Below, piece by piece: positions 39,492-48,332 of a stretch of DNA of 64,000 nt. Numbering within the stretch: the first letter of the stretch is position 1; each line of letters begins with the position of its first letter. The stretch comes from Asticcacaulis sp. AC466 (GTDB lineage Bacteria > Pseudomonadota > Alphaproteobacteria > Caulobacterales > Caulobacteraceae). The notes beneath the pieces were generated by a model. That model was not told where the DNA came from. It saw nothing but the letters and a program-made list of their open reading frames with translations, and searched no databases. The position numbers were made by a program, and so were the translations under genes. The stretch is taken from assembly GCF_000495815.1 (NCBI RefSeq), contig NZ_AWGE01000005.1, positions 62,001 to 126,000 of the forward strand, read 5' to 3'.

Positions 39492-40472
39492 ATGTCCAAG
39501 TATGATTTTGCCGTGATCGCCAGCCCGTTCGCACCGGTGACACCGGGCGAGCTGACCCTGATCGAAACTGTCGGGACACGAGCTGGTGCAATCATACTGG
39601 TTATCGAAGGGGCGGATATTGCACCGTCGGTGCAGATGCCATGGACGGCAGAGGAGCGTGAAAGCCTGCTGCGCGCCGGCCTGGGGGAGGCGGGTAGCGG
39701 CGTCTTGATTACCTCGGTTCGTGATCATCGCTATCGCCCGGACCTGGCCGCCGCCGCCTTGCGGTCGGCGGTCGAGGCGATTGCCGGGCCGCAAAGCCGG
39801 ATCCTCAAGGTCGGTGGTGTCGACATCGAAGATTGGGATTATAGTGAGGCGCCCGACTTCTCCGCCGATGCGGAAGACATGCGCGGGGCTTTTTTCAATG
39901 AAGGCCCTGAAGCCTTCGAAGGCGAAGTGCCCGACGCCATGGCGGACATACTGATGTCTTTTGATGCTACGCCTGCCTACCTCGCGCTCTACGAGGAACA
40001 GGTCTATGTCGAGGCCTATCGCGAGAGCTGGGAAGCTGCGCCCTATCCGGCTACGCTCGTCACCGTGGATGTCATCATCATAGCCTCCGACCGGCTATTG
40101 CTGGTCAAACGCGGTGCGATGCCGGGTAGGGGGCAATGGGCCTTGCCTGGCGGCTTCATCGACGTTGACGAAACCCTCATCGAATCGGCCATGCGCGAGC
40201 TTCAGGAAGAAACAGGCCTGGACCTGACGGAGGTTGCGTTCGAACTGGTGGCGCGTGAAGTGTTCGATGACCCAAAAAGGTCCTCCCGTGGACGCGTGAT
40301 CACCCATGCGTTCGTCTTCCGTTTGGACGGTGATCTACCCGTTATTGCGGGCGCGGATGATGCTGAAATCGCGAAATGGTTACCGCTCGTCGAACTGTCG
40401 GGCTTGCGCGGCCACTTCTTCGAGGACCACGGCGCCATTCTCGATCATTTCGGTCTGTTCCCACCCGATTGA
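39492..40472 (+). CDS. NadM/Nudix-like protein with degenerate nucleotidyltransferase domain
   Basis: A 326-residue protein. The C-terminal half holds a complete Nudix box, GFIDVDETLIESAMRELQEE followed by TGL (about residues 218-240), so a nucleoside-diphosphate-linked substrate such as ADP-ribose is likely hydrolysed. The N-terminal half follows the layout of bifunctional NMN adenylyltransferase/Nudix proteins, but the signature H-x-G-H that follows the first strand is replaced by FAPVTPGELTLI, so adenylyltransferase activity is probably lost. The ATG at 39492 has TAGGAGG before it; the open frame extends upstream into the glycosylase gene but without reason to use it. Likely co-transcribed with the glycosylase. 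Confidence 0.85.
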   Translation: MSKYDFAVIASPFAPVTPGELTLIETVGTRAGAIILVIEGADIAPSVQMPWTAEERESLLRAGLGEAGSGVLITSVRDHRYRPDLAAAALRSAVEAIAGPQSRILKVGGVDIEDWDYSEAPDFSADAEDMRGAFFNEGPEAFEGEVPDAMADILMSFDATPAYLALYEEQVYVEAYRESWEAAPYPATLVTVDVIIIASDRLLLVKRGAMPGRGQWALPGGFIDVDETLIESAMRELQEETGLDLTEVAFELVAREVFDDPKRSSRGRVITHAFVFRLDGDLPVIAGADDAEIAKWLPLVELSGLRGHFFEDHGAILDHFGLFPPD

Positions 40473-40523
40473 TCGGGCTTTAGTGCCGTGCCATGGTGCC
40501 GTTTCATATGAAATGAGGCCGCC

Positions 40524-42302
40524 ATGCTTAACCCTGCACCCCGTCTTGCCCTGTACCTCCTGACCACGCCCCTGGCACTTGTGCTGGCGTTACCGGTGGC
40601 GGCTCAGGTCACCGCGCAAACGCCCGACGACCAGTTCAAGGCTATCTACACGGCGGAATGGACCTGGCGCCAATCCCTGCTCGCTAGTGGCGAAGACAAT
40701 GTCGATACTGGGATTGCGCCCCATCTGCCGGATGTCAGCGCCAAGTCGCAAGGCGAACGGCTGGCCTATTGGCAGGGTATAGAGAGCAAGCTGGCCGCCA
40801 TCGACCAGACCGCGTTGTCGCGCGAAAACCGGATCAATTTCCAGATCTATAAGGGCCAGATCGACGCATATGTCGCCGAAGGGCGGTTTCGCGAGTATGA
40901 GAAACCCGTCAATTCCGACAGCAGCTTCTGGAGCGATCTGGCCTATGTCACCGAGGCCAATTTTCATACGGTTCAGGATTACAGGAACTATCTGAGCCAG
41001 TTGAACGACATGCCGCGGTATTTCGACCAGCAGATCGTCAATATGCGGGCCGGGCTTAAGCGCCATTTCACTCCTCCGCAAGTCACCTTGACTGGCCGCG
41101 AGGTCTCCGTGCGGACCGTCATCGAGGCTAAACCGCAAGACGGCGTCTTCTACAAACCGTTCCTCACCATGCCGGCGACCATTCCGGCTGACATTCAGGC
41201 CGACCTGCGCGCCCAGGCGGTCAAGGCCATCACCGCGTCGGTCGTGCCGGCGCATAAGACCCTCTACGCCTTTCTGACCACCGACTATATCCCGCACGCG
41301 CAAACGGCGCTCGGCGCCAGCCAATTGCCGGACGGTGCGGCCTATTATCAGTCCAAGATTCGTGAATACACCACGCTCGATCTGCCGCCCGCGCAAATAC
41401 ACCAGATCGGCCTTGAGCAGATGGCGCTTATCCGTGCGCAGATGCTGGACGTGATGAAGGCCGTGCATTTCGATGGCGACCTGCCGGCGTTTCTGGCCTT
41501 CTTACGCACCGATCCGCAATTCTATGCCAAGACGCCTCAGGATCTGCTCGATCGCGCCGCCTGGACGGCTAAACGGTTCGACGGTGTCGCCGGCAAGTGG
41601 TTCGGCCGCCTACCGCGCCAACGGTTCGGCATTGTGCCCGTTGCCCCGGAAATCGCCCCTTTTTACACCTCCGGGCGCGGCGGGCCGGGCACCTACTACG
41701 TCAATACCTATGATCTGAAATCGCGGCCCCTGTTCCAGCTGACCGCCCTGACCTTGCATGAATCGGCGCCGGGTCATGCTTTCCAGATGCCGTTGGCGCT
41801 CGAAAACAAAACCCTGCCGGAATTCCGTCAGAAAACCTACATCTCGGCCTATGGCGAAGGATGGGCGCTTTATTCCGAATATCTGGGCGTTGAGATGGGT
41901 ATGTATGAAACACCCTATGACCGGTTCGGTTATCTCAGCTACCAGGCCTGGCGGGCGGCCCGACTGGTCGTTGATACTGGCATCCATGCCCAGGGGTGGA
42001 CGCGCGCCCAGGCCCAGGCCTATCTGCGCGAAAATACCGCCTTGTCCGAGCATGAGATCGAAACCGAGGTCGACCGCTATATTTCCTGGCCGGGCCAGGC
42101 CCTAAGCTACTATCTCGGCGAAATGGCGATCCGGGACGCCCGCGCAAAGGCAGAACAGGCCCTGGGCGACCGGTTCAATATTCGCGCCTTTCACGATGCT
42201 GTCCTGGAACTCGGCTCGGTCCCCTTGCCTGTTCTGGCGGCACATATCGATGCCTTTATCGCCAATGGCGGTGTCGGGCCCTACCCGGACGAGGAAAAAT
42301 AA
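40524..42302 (+). CDS. Exported DUF885 metallopeptidase-like protein
   Basis: A 592-residue protein of the DUF885 family. A signal peptide (LYLLTTPLALVLALPVAAQV) is followed by a mostly helical body with the conserved HESAPGHAFQMPLALE near residue 412, a variant of the zinc-peptidase HExxH signature, then KTYISAYGEGWALYSEYLGVEMG and the C-terminal RYISWPGQALSYYLGEMAIR, all typical. The family is predicted to consist of zinc peptidases; substrates are largely unknown. GAGG lies five bases before the ATG. It stands alone, 51 bases after the Nudix gene, and may be read through from it. Confidence 0.88.
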   Translation: MLNPAPRLALYLLTTPLALVLALPVAAQVTAQTPDDQFKAIYTAEWTWRQSLLASGEDNVDTGIAPHLPDVSAKSQGERLAYWQGIESKLAAIDQTALSRENRINFQIYKGQIDAYVAEGRFREYEKPVNSDSSFWSDLAYVTEANFHTVQDYRNYLSQLNDMPRYFDQQIVNMRAGLKRHFTPPQVTLTGREVSVRTVIEAKPQDGVFYKPFLTMPATIPADIQADLRAQAVKAITASVVPAHKTLYAFLTTDYIPHAQTALGASQLPDGAAYYQSKIREYTTLDLPPAQIHQIGLEQMALIRAQMLDVMKAVHFDGDLPAFLAFLRTDPQFYAKTPQDLLDRAAWTAKRFDGVAGKWFGRLPRQRFGIVPVAPEIAPFYTSGRGGPGTYYVNTYDLKSRPLFQLTALTLHESAPGHAFQMPLALENKTLPEFRQKTYISAYGEGWALYSEYLGVEMGMYETPYDRFGYLSYQAWRAARLVVDTGIHAQGWTRAQAQAYLRENTALSEHEIETEVDRYISWPGQALSYYLGEMAIRDARAKAEQALGDRFNIRAFHDAVLELGSVPLPVLAAHIDAFIANGGVGPYPDEEK

Positions 42303-42632
42303 TTGCCTCCCGCCGATTATAAAAACGATTGTCTGCAAATCTGGCTCCGACAGCGCCACCGCCCCAGCACCACCATAGATAATCTGCGTTCGTGGTGAGA
42401 CAGCCGAAATCTGTCGAAGCAGTCGAAGGAGGTGCGGGCCTAGCGGGCGGTAAGCGGCGCGTGGCGACATAATATGTCTGCGGTAACAGGATATTTTATG
42501 GATTTGCCCCGAAGCGAACGGATAACTTGACCTTTGGGAGGTCATCGAGGCATCGTTTTTGGTTAACACATTGATATTGTATATCCAAAAAAAACCCTAT
42601 AGAGGGAAAACCTCTCTCTTTAGGCGATTCCA
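42303..42632. other. Gene-free region before the XRE gene
   Basis: Contains 330 bases. A palindrome GATAT-TGT-ATATC (42573-42585) and a small hairpin AGAGG/CCTCT near 42601-42615 lie just before the XRE gene and may be its own control sites. Nothing else was recognised. Confidence 0.5.
42573..42585. promoter_or_regulatory. Palindrome GATATTGTATATC before the XRE gene
   Basis: Five-base arms around TGT, 48 bases upstream of the XRE start; a plausible autoregulatory operator. Confidence 0.35.
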
Positions 42633-42944
42633 GTGAGCAGCGCACCAAGACATCCCACAAGTCCGTTCTACAAGATTGCGGTTGATCGATTGATTGAAGC
42701 GCGCATAGCCAAGTCATGGAGTCAGTACGACCTGGCGAAGGTATGGAGACGCCATCAGAGTATAGTCGCCAAGGTTGAAACCTATCAACGCAACCTGGAA
42801 CTGATCGAATTCCTCAATCTATGTACCCTTCTGGATATAGATCCGGTGCCTTTGGTCGCCCAGATTCATAAGCAGATTAAGCTTGACCAGTCGGTTTTGC
42901 CGGCGGCTACGGCTACTCCCAAGGGAAACGTCCACCTAAAATAG
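42633..42944 (+). CDS. Small XRE-family helix-turn-helix protein
   Basis: A 103-residue protein. Residues about 12-70 form an XRE/Cro-type HTH (IAVDRLIEARIAKSWSQYDL, AKVWRRHQSIVAKVETYQRN, LDIDPVPLVAQI). The recognition helix has the sequence seen in alphaproteobacterial one-domain regulators. The remaining C-terminal tail is short and polar, so it has no effector domain. Start is GTG at 42633. The 3' end overlaps the convergent hypothetical gene by 32 bases. Targets are unknown; a palindrome directly upstream suggests autoregulation. Confidence 0.75.
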   Translation: MSSAPRHPTSPFYKIAVDRLIEARIAKSWSQYDLAKVWRRHQSIVAKVETYQRNLELIEFLNLCTLLDIDPVPLVAQIHKQIKLDQSVLPAATATPKGNVHLK

Positions 42945-43221
42945 CGCGGTAGCGCCGCCGTTCTGCCCCCGTAAGTGGCCTCTCTGCGATGACGCGGCGT
43001 TTGCCGTCGCGAATATCGGCCCACTTCAGCGTCAGCAGGGCCGGAGCCCTGCAAATGAACCTGAACGTCATCGAGCGATTTTCAATCGCTTCGCTCACCA
43101 GAACGGCTTCGAATGCGGCCCACATATCTTTGCCGAGTCGTTGATTGAGATAATCGGTACATGCGTCAGTCCCCACATCCGTGCCATCGGAGGGGAGGCC
43201 AAATTCGATCTCGTAAATCAC
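42913..43221 (-). CDS. Hypothetical small protein
   Basis: A 102-residue frame with no recognised domain. The sequence begins MIYEIEFGLPSDGTDVGTD and ends in a basic region with RPLTGAERRRYRAILGGRFP. Composition looks protein-like (acidic N-terminal half, basic C-terminal half), and the space 43222-43495 upstream carries promoter-type elements. The start would be a GTG without a clear ribosome-binding site, and the 3' end overlaps the XRE gene, so the call is moderate only. Confidence 0.45.
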   Translation of the reverse strand: MIYEIEFGLPSDGTDVGTDACTDYLNQRLGKDMWAAFEAVLVSEAIENRSMTFRFICRAPALLTLKWADIRDGKRRVIAERPLTGAERRRYRAILGGRFPWE

Positions 43222-43254
43222 CCAACATATCTTTCAACTGTAAAATACCGGCCG

Positions 43255-43271
43255 TTAACCTAGCGTTAACC
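43255..43271. promoter_or_regulatory. CtrA-type box TTAACCTAGCGTTAACC
   Basis: Exact fit to the Caulobacter CtrA consensus TTAA-N7-TTAAC, with both halves TTAACC. It lies 34 bases upstream of the minus-strand hypothetical gene and about 225 bases upstream of the STAS-like gene. Confidence 0.65.
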
Positions 43272-43282
43272 GGCGCCCGCTT

Positions 43283-43301
43283 TAATTCGATTATCGAATT
43301 A
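43283..43301. promoter_or_regulatory. Perfect 19-bp palindrome TAATTCGATTATCGAATTA
   Basis: Nine-base arms around one T, 11 bases from the CtrA-type box. Likely an operator; the factor is unknown. Confidence 0.55.
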
Positions 43302-43495
43302 GGCGGTAGGCCATACGTCTTTTTCGCGTGACGATTGTGTCCTTGGCCGACCTGACGCTACCGCCGAGCGGTCAGGCCACATCTCTCACCAAAGCGCATT
43401 TTGGGCGCACGCGGTTCCGCACGGCCTTCCGTGTGCTTAACGCCTTTGCGTGGTGAGGTTTAACTTCCAAGCCTCGGGGGGCGTTTAGCAATCTT

Positions 43496-43921
43496 ATGGT
43501 CATTCCTCGGATAGCTGCCGGCGATAGAGCACCTGCGCCTTATCGCGTAAAAATAGATATTAGCGATGCCGATAGACTCGTGCGTTTCCGCCTTATGGGA
43601 AAGGTCCCCGGCTGGGCGTTTGCCCGTCATTTTCTCGAAGCGTCACAGAAACTGAATGGGTCGGGACTATACAATATGCTCGTCGATACGCGCAGGCTCG
43701 ATACAGCCGCCGACTACCGGGGCTACCGGTTTCTGGCGCGTAGATGTTCACATCTGCTCACCCAGACGTCACCTGCCCGCAAGTTAGCGGTGATCAGCCC
43801 CGCCGTCGATGCCCGAGCCCTCGGGGGTATCCTGGCGGAACTGTACCCCGCCAATACCATGAGAACCTTTTCCGCCATCGACGAGGCCTTGGCATGGTTG
43901 AGTCCTGACGACCTTGACTGA
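43496..43921 (+). CDS. STAS/SpoIIAA-like hypothetical protein
   Basis: A 141-residue protein whose alternation of strands and helices (YRVKIDISDADRLVRFRLMG, GWAFARHFLEASQKL, YNMLVDTRRLDT, ARKLAVISPAVDARAL, FSAIDEALAWL) resembles the SpoIIAA/STAS-like single-domain proteins common in alphaproteobacteria. These bind partners or lipids and rarely have a known role. Start ATG at 43496 has only a weak G-rich stretch upstream. It lies 86 bases before the PAS-HTH gene on the same strand. Confidence 0.65.
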   Translation: MVIPRIAAGDRAPAPYRVKIDISDADRLVRFRLMGKVPGWAFARHFLEASQKLNGSGLYNMLVDTRRLDTAADYRGYRFLARRCSHLLTQTSPARKLAVISPAVDARALGGILAELYPANTMRTFSAIDEALAWLSPDDLD

Positions 43922-44007
43922 AGCTGTCTTTTTTATTCTCGGCATGGGTGGCTGGCGGCCTCTTCGCCTTGAAGGCTATGCCCTTGAACCTCTCGCGGAG
44001 ATGTGAC

Positions 44008-45048
44008 ATGCCCTATAGCCGCAAACTGACCTCACTGCATGTCATTTCGATCATGGAGCAGGTGGCAAGGCTGGGGCGGATTGAAATTTCAATCGCCTGT
44101 CCAGAAGAGCCGATTGTTTTTTCAAACGGACTGAATCGCCTTTTAGGGTTAAGTGTTGAGGCCCCGATAACGCTTGATATGGTGTCGCGTGCCATTCACG
44201 CGTCGGATCGAGCCTCGTTTATTGAGGACATGACGGTCATTCGTCGGGGGCATGAGCCGCCGCCAAGAACATATCGCCTGGGCGGGGCAATCGCGCAGGC
44301 ACGCTATATATCTCTGAAGTACCAGGCTTTGCTCGGCGGGGATGGGTGCGTTCAGAAGATTGTGGCGCTCGCCCAGGATGTAAGTGCCGAAGAAACGCTG
44401 CTGCGTTCGAAAACCCACAACGCCCGTCGCGTTGACGCCCTGATGGCATATTTCGGCGTTGAATGCATCTGGAGCGCAGACGCTGGCGGTCGTTTATTTG
44501 AACATTTTACGGCAGGCAATCTCGAAGGGGTGGTGCCGAACTTCGATCCTCTGACGGCCGACGCCATTCATCCAGGTGACCGTGAGATAGCGCTGTCGGC
44601 CATAGCTCGCGCCATGTCGGCCGGGGAGGGTTTTTCGGTCAGCATGCGGATATTCGGTGCGGACGGCGTGCCTCGAAAATACCACAAGAGGGGTATGGTC
44701 ATCCGTGAAGAGGGGCGCCCACTGGAATGGTGGGGCGTCATAATTGAAGACCGAGCCCTGTCGGCCTTGCTACCTGCGGAACTGGACCGCGCCGTCAAGC
44801 TTGCCACGGGAGCGACCCTGAGAGCGCTGTGCGGCGTTGTCGGTTATACACACGACGAACTGGCGCGCCACACGGGCATTTCGCGCACAACTATTCATCG
44901 CATGTTCTCGTCTGATGAACCGCTGTCCGGTCAATTCAAATATAAGACAGTTGAAGCGGTCATTCAAATATTTACGCAGCACGGAATTCGATTTTTCGTG
45001 GATCCGGAAGGTGTGCTTGCCTTCTCACATAGAAAAGATCGAAAATGA
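44008..45048 (+). CDS. PAS-type sensor with C-terminal HTH
   Basis: A 346-residue cytoplasmic protein. Two PAS-like repeats are seen: residues about 15-130 (ISIACPEEPIVFSNGLNRLLGL, in part IVFSNGLNRLLGLS) and about 145-250 (ECIWSADAGGRLFEHF, WGVIIEDRAL). The C-terminal 70 residues hold an HTH (YTHDELARHTGISRTTIHRM). It is probably a one-component regulator sensing a small ligand, redox state or another protein. The frame is open from 43948, but ATG at 44008 has GGAGA six bases before it. No kinase or receiver domain is present. Targets unknown. Confidence 0.75.
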   Translation: MPYSRKLTSLHVISIMEQVARLGRIEISIACPEEPIVFSNGLNRLLGLSVEAPITLDMVSRAIHASDRASFIEDMTVIRRGHEPPPRTYRLGGAIAQARYISLKYQALLGGDGCVQKIVALAQDVSAEETLLRSKTHNARRVDALMAYFGVECIWSADAGGRLFEHFTAGNLEGVVPNFDPLTADAIHPGDREIALSAIARAMSAGEGFSVSMRIFGADGVPRKYHKRGMVIREEGRPLEWWGVIIEDRALSALLPAELDRAVKLATGATLRALCGVVGYTHDELARHTGISRTTIHRMFSSDEPLSGQFKYKTVEAVIQIFTQHGIRFFVDPEGVLAFSHRKDRK

Positions 45049-45379
45049 TGCATCAAAATACATCTATAAACTAATGAAGGATGTTTGCAGATGTGATTTC
45101 GACGCATTCAACTTGTCAAGTTGGGCGACAGATTTAAATTTCTCTTAAATGGGGGCCATTATAGAAATTGGAACATTGGGCACACTTTTGTGCGATAATC
45201 GCGAATTCGAGCCGAAATTGGCTCTAAAAGTGTCAATTTGCGGGGCGTCTGCTGGTAGTATGAGCCCGTATAATTAAATTTCATCTCACCAAGTTCATTC
45301 ACCATGATCGGGCGGGGCCTGGGGGTCGTGCACCGGCACGGCGGCCGGGTTCGGTCTGTTCGAATTCTGGAGAGTGTTT
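45049..45379. other. Leader region of the chemoreceptor gene
   Basis: Contains 331 bases with three small inverted repeats: GCACA-CTTT-TGTGC (45180-45193), GCGATAATCGC (45192-45202) and GAGCC-GAAATT-GGCTC (45209-45224). A GC-rich stretch follows at 45308-45355. No promoter of known type was recognised with confidence. Confidence 0.5.
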
Positions 45380-47086
45380 ATGAACTTCAACAACATTAAG
45401 ATTCAGATGAAGTTGCTGATGCTTGTGGGAGCCATCAGCGCGATCACGGCATTTATAGCCTATTTCGGCGTCACCAATTTTAATCATCTGGCGGCAACGC
45501 TGACGGAAGTTGACCGTGTGGATACCGCCGCGACGATCGGCGCGCGCATGACGCAGGACGTGATTACGGCTAACCGTTCAGAATACCGGATTGCCGCCAG
45601 TCCAACAGAAGAAAACATCAGAGAAGCCAAGGCCGTCAATGACGACGCCAGAAATCGCTTTCTTGAGCGCATTGAGCAAACCTCCAAGGTGGCCAATGAC
45701 GATGAAAAGGCCATGCTGGCGACGGCGAAGCAGGCCTATAAAGACTATTCAGACGGTTTGGAAAACGTTTATGCTGTCGCCCATGACGTCAAGGCAAAAG
45801 CCCACCTTGACGCTGAACAACAGCGTCTCTACCAAGCCGTAACTCAAAACCGCGTATTGGCAAACAAACTGACTGAGGCTGTGAAGACCTACGGCCAAGC
45901 GATCGATAAACGCGGCACGGCAACGGCTGAGAAAGCGGTGGCCGATAGCCAGAAGATAAGCATGATAATGGTCGTCGTAGCCGTAGGCGGTGTACTGTCG
46001 GGTCTCTTGGTCGGCTGGCTGATGGCGACCTTCGGTATTGCCAAGCCGATTGCGCGTTCAGTTGAGCAACTGCGCGGTCTGGCCGATGGCCGGCTGGAGA
46101 CGGTTGTGACGGGTGCGGAACGACACGATGAATGCGGTGACATCGCCAAGGGGTTGGCCATCTTCAAGGAGAATGCGCTGAAGACCCGCGAACTGGAAGC
46201 CTCTGCGGCTGAGCTTAAACAAAAGGCCGAGGCTGAACGTCGCCAGGGCATGCTGGATTTGGCCAATGAGTTCGAAAAATCAGTCGGTGGGATTGTCACG
46301 ACCGTGTCAGGTGCCGCCACGGAGCTTCAAGCCGCCGCCCAACAACTGAGCGCCACGGCTCACGAAGCCTCGGCGCAGTCGCTGGCGGTCTCCTCGGCGG
46401 CGGAAGAGGCGGGTTCAAATGTGGCGTCGGTTGCGGCTGCCACTGAAGAACTGGGTGCGTCGGTGTCGGAAATCGGCCGTCAGGTGGAAAACTCGGCTCA
46501 GATTTCGGCAACCGCCATGACGGAAGCCACCGAAGCCGGGCGGATCGTCGAAGAACTCAACGAAGCGGCAGCCAGCATCGGTGGGTTTGTCGATATGATT
46601 TCGGGACTGGCCAGTCAGACTAATCTTCTGGCTCTGAATGCCACCATAGAATCGGCGAGAGCTGGAGATGCCGGTAAGGGCTTCGCCGTGGTGGCCTCCG
46701 AAGTCAAGGCGCTGGCCGGCCAAACGGCCAAGGCGACGACCGAGATTTCCGAAAAAATCGCTCAAATTCAGGAATCGACGAGCCGTGCCTTCAAGGCCAT
46801 GCAAAACATCGGCGGCACGATCAACCACATCAATACCGCCTCGACGGCTATCGCGTCGGCTGTTGAGCAGCAAAATTCGGCGACCCAGGAGATCGTGCAC
46901 GCCGTCAACCAGGCCGCCATGGGCACGACCGAAGTGAGCTCTAACATCGGCGGTGTCGCCGATGCGGCAGAACAGACCGGCAGTGCGGCCGCCCAGGTCC
47001 TCAGCTCATCCAGCGAACTGGCGCAACAGGCCGAGCGTCTGCATCATGAGATGGACAAGTTCCTGGCGAACGTGAGGGCGGCCTGA
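45380..47086 (+). CDS. Methyl-accepting chemotaxis protein
   Basis: A 568-residue transmembrane chemoreceptor. A first membrane segment lies at residues about 10-30 ([18 protein letters not shown]). A four-helix-bundle-type periplasmic domain follows, then a second segment near 195-215 ([20 protein letters not shown]), a HAMP domain ([20 protein letters not shown]) and the long coiled-coil signalling domain. The signalling tip reads [20 protein letters not shown], the CheA/CheW-binding hairpin. No C-terminal methylesterase-tethering pentapeptide is seen. ATG at 45380 has GGAGAG before it. Its stop overlaps the start of the next gene by one base, so the two are coupled. Confidence 0.93.
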   Translation: MNFNNIKIQMKLLMLVGAISAITAFIAYFGVTNFNHLAATLTEVDRVDTAATIGARMTQDVITANRSEYRIAASPTEENIREAKAVNDDARNRFLERIEQTSKVANDDEKAMLATAKQAYKDYSDGLENVYAVAHDVKAKAHLDAEQQRLYQAVTQNRVLANKLTEAVKTYGQAIDKRGTATAEKAVADSQKISMIMVVVAVGGVLSGLLVGWLMATFGIAKPIARSVEQLRGLADGRLETVVTGAERHDECGDIAKGLAIFKENALKTRELEASAAELKQKAEAERRQGMLDLANEFEKSVGGIVTTVSGAATELQAAAQQLSATAHEASAQSLAVSSAAEEAGSNVASVAAATEELGASVSEIGRQVENSAQISATAMTEATEAGRIVEELNEAAASIGGFVDMISGLASQTNLLALNATIESARAGDAGKGFAVVASEVKALAGQTAKATTEISEKIAQIQESTSRAFKAMQNIGGTINHINTASTAIASAVEQQNSATQEIVHAVNQAAMGTTEVSSNIGGVADAAEQTGSAAAQVLSSSSELAQQAERLHHEMDKFLANVRAA

Positions 47087-47421
47087 TGGAGCGGGCCATT
47101 ACGTTGGGGCAGATTACGGTTCATCCGTCTGCCCTGACTAAGGCGGGCATCACCCGCCTGGCCTCACATCTCTCAGCGGAACGCCTGCGAGACGAGCGAT
47201 TGACCTTGGTAAAAGTGACACAACTTAAGTTTGAAGAGTTGCGTCAGGAATGTCTCGACCTGGGTCGTGTCATGGAGGTCACGCAGCCCGAGGATGTCCA
47301 GATGATGATGGAGGGGCTTAAGATATTCACGGAGAATTTCCTGAAACTTGCTGAGCGTATCGATGCAGCGATTGCAGGAAACGGAGAGGAGGGCGGTATG
47401 GGCAGCCCGTCCGACGCGTAG
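47086..47421 (+). CDS. Small chemoreceptor-linked hypothetical protein
   Basis: A 111-residue soluble, mostly helical protein with no recognised domain. Its ATG overlaps the chemoreceptor stop by one base (TGATG), which implies coupled translation and a role at or near that receptor. It has long amphipathic helices (LTKAGITRLASHLSAERLRD, EDVQMMMEGLKIFTENFLKL) and a polar tail. Function not assigned. Confidence 0.65.
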   Translation: MERAITLGQITVHPSALTKAGITRLASHLSAERLRDERLTLVKVTQLKFEELRQECLDLGRVMEVTQPEDVQMMMEGLKIFTENFLKLAERIDAAIAGNGEEGGMGSPSDA

Positions 47422-47429
47422 TGTAAACA

Positions 47430-47503
47430 GTAAGCGTAGCATCTCAGTAGCGTGATTGCAGAGTTTTAGTAGCGTTCCAGTAGTGTCTCAGTTGGTAAGC
47501 GTA
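47430..47503 (+). repeat. Short degenerate repeats after the chemoreceptor pair
   Basis: GTAAGCGTA occurs at 47430-47438 and 47495-47503, and variants of CAGTAGCG (CAGTAGCG, TAGTAGCG, CAGTAGTG) lie between them, with TCTCAGT seen twice. Meaning unknown. Confidence 0.4.
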
Positions 47504-47514
47504 AATGTCTCCGG

Positions 47515-47544
47515 CCGATGACGATCCTTGTTGATCGTCATCGG
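47515..47544 (+). terminator. Strong hairpin between the chemoreceptor unit and the response regulator
   Basis: CCGATGACGATC pairs perfectly with GATCGTCATCGG around CTTGTT. Only a weak T-rich tail follows (CCCATTGTCATTT), so it may end transcription inefficiently or protect the upstream mRNA. Confidence 0.6.
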
Positions 47545-47670
47545 TGCCCATTGTCATTTAGACCTGTCGAATTCGAAGTCTTTCAGTTTAGGCCTTACGT
47601 CGCTTTTAAGCTGGTCGACAGGCTGCGGTCTTAAGTCCGTCTCTGCTTTTCGGTGATCTGGAGCCTTACC

Positions 47671-48240
47671 ATGAAAGTCACAGATATGACGCTGCAAGAC
47701 AGCGCAGACCTGTCCAGACTCGCGGTTTTGATCGTCGATGACAGTCACAATATCCGTAAAATCGTCTGCGAGATCCTGCGCAGCAACGGGTTCAAGACTA
47801 TAAAGGAAGCGGCGAGCGGAATAGAGGCCTTTGAAGTTCTTAAGGTCGCGTCCATTGACCTCATGATCCTGGATCTGGTGATGGACCAACTCGACGGTAT
47901 CGAGACGGCAAAACTTCTGCGTCGCGGCTCTGACAGCCCCAATAAAACCTTGCCCATCATAATGATTACGGGCCACACGGTTCGCAGCAATGTCGTCAAG
48001 GCGCGCGACGCCGGCATAAACGAGATCATTGCCAAGCCCTTCACGGCGCAGGTTCTGATCGACCACCTTAAAACCGTAATGAGAAGCAAGCGGCAATGGA
48101 TAGATGTCGCGACCTATACGGGGCCTGATCGGCGCAGACGGGCGTACGAGGCCTATGCCGGCCCTATGCGCCGGGCAAGCGATGCTCTGAATTCAGATGT
48201 GGCCTCCGATATTGACCGCCCATCTTTAGCCGCCGGCTAA
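47671..48240 (+). CDS. CheY-like response regulator with extra C-terminal tail
   Basis: A 189-residue protein. The receiver domain (about residues 15-140) has the acidic pair in LIVDDSHNIRK, the phospho-acceptor Asp in LMILDLVMDQLDG (about residue 68), the Thr position in MITGHT, and the Lys in IIAKPF. The remaining 50 residues are basic and unstructured-looking (YTGPDRRRRAYEAYAGPMRR), with no DNA-binding domain. The GPDRRRR-type tail is also seen in alphaproteobacterial CheY-like proteins. ATG at 47671 has GGAG seven bases before it; a GTG at 47653 is less likely. Its place next to a chemoreceptor suggests a role in that signalling path. Confidence 0.88.
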   Translation: MKVTDMTLQDSADLSRLAVLIVDDSHNIRKIVCEILRSNGFKTIKEAASGIEAFEVLKVASIDLMILDLVMDQLDGIETAKLLRRGSDSPNKTLPIIMITGHTVRSNVVKARDAGINEIIAKPFTAQVLIDHLKTVMRSKRQWIDVATYTGPDRRRRAYEAYAGPMRRASDALNSDVASDIDRPSLAAG

Positions 48241-48332
48241 CGGTTCGCAACGGGTGACGCGACCTAAGCCTAATTACACCGTGTCTACAGGTTGCCCATT
48301 GGAACCGGCACACAATCCGACCTTACTGGCGG

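Noticed and set aside
45303-45401. Small Gly/Arg-rich frame ahead of the chemoreceptor
   Set aside because: It overlaps the chemoreceptor start in another frame with no ribosome-binding site.
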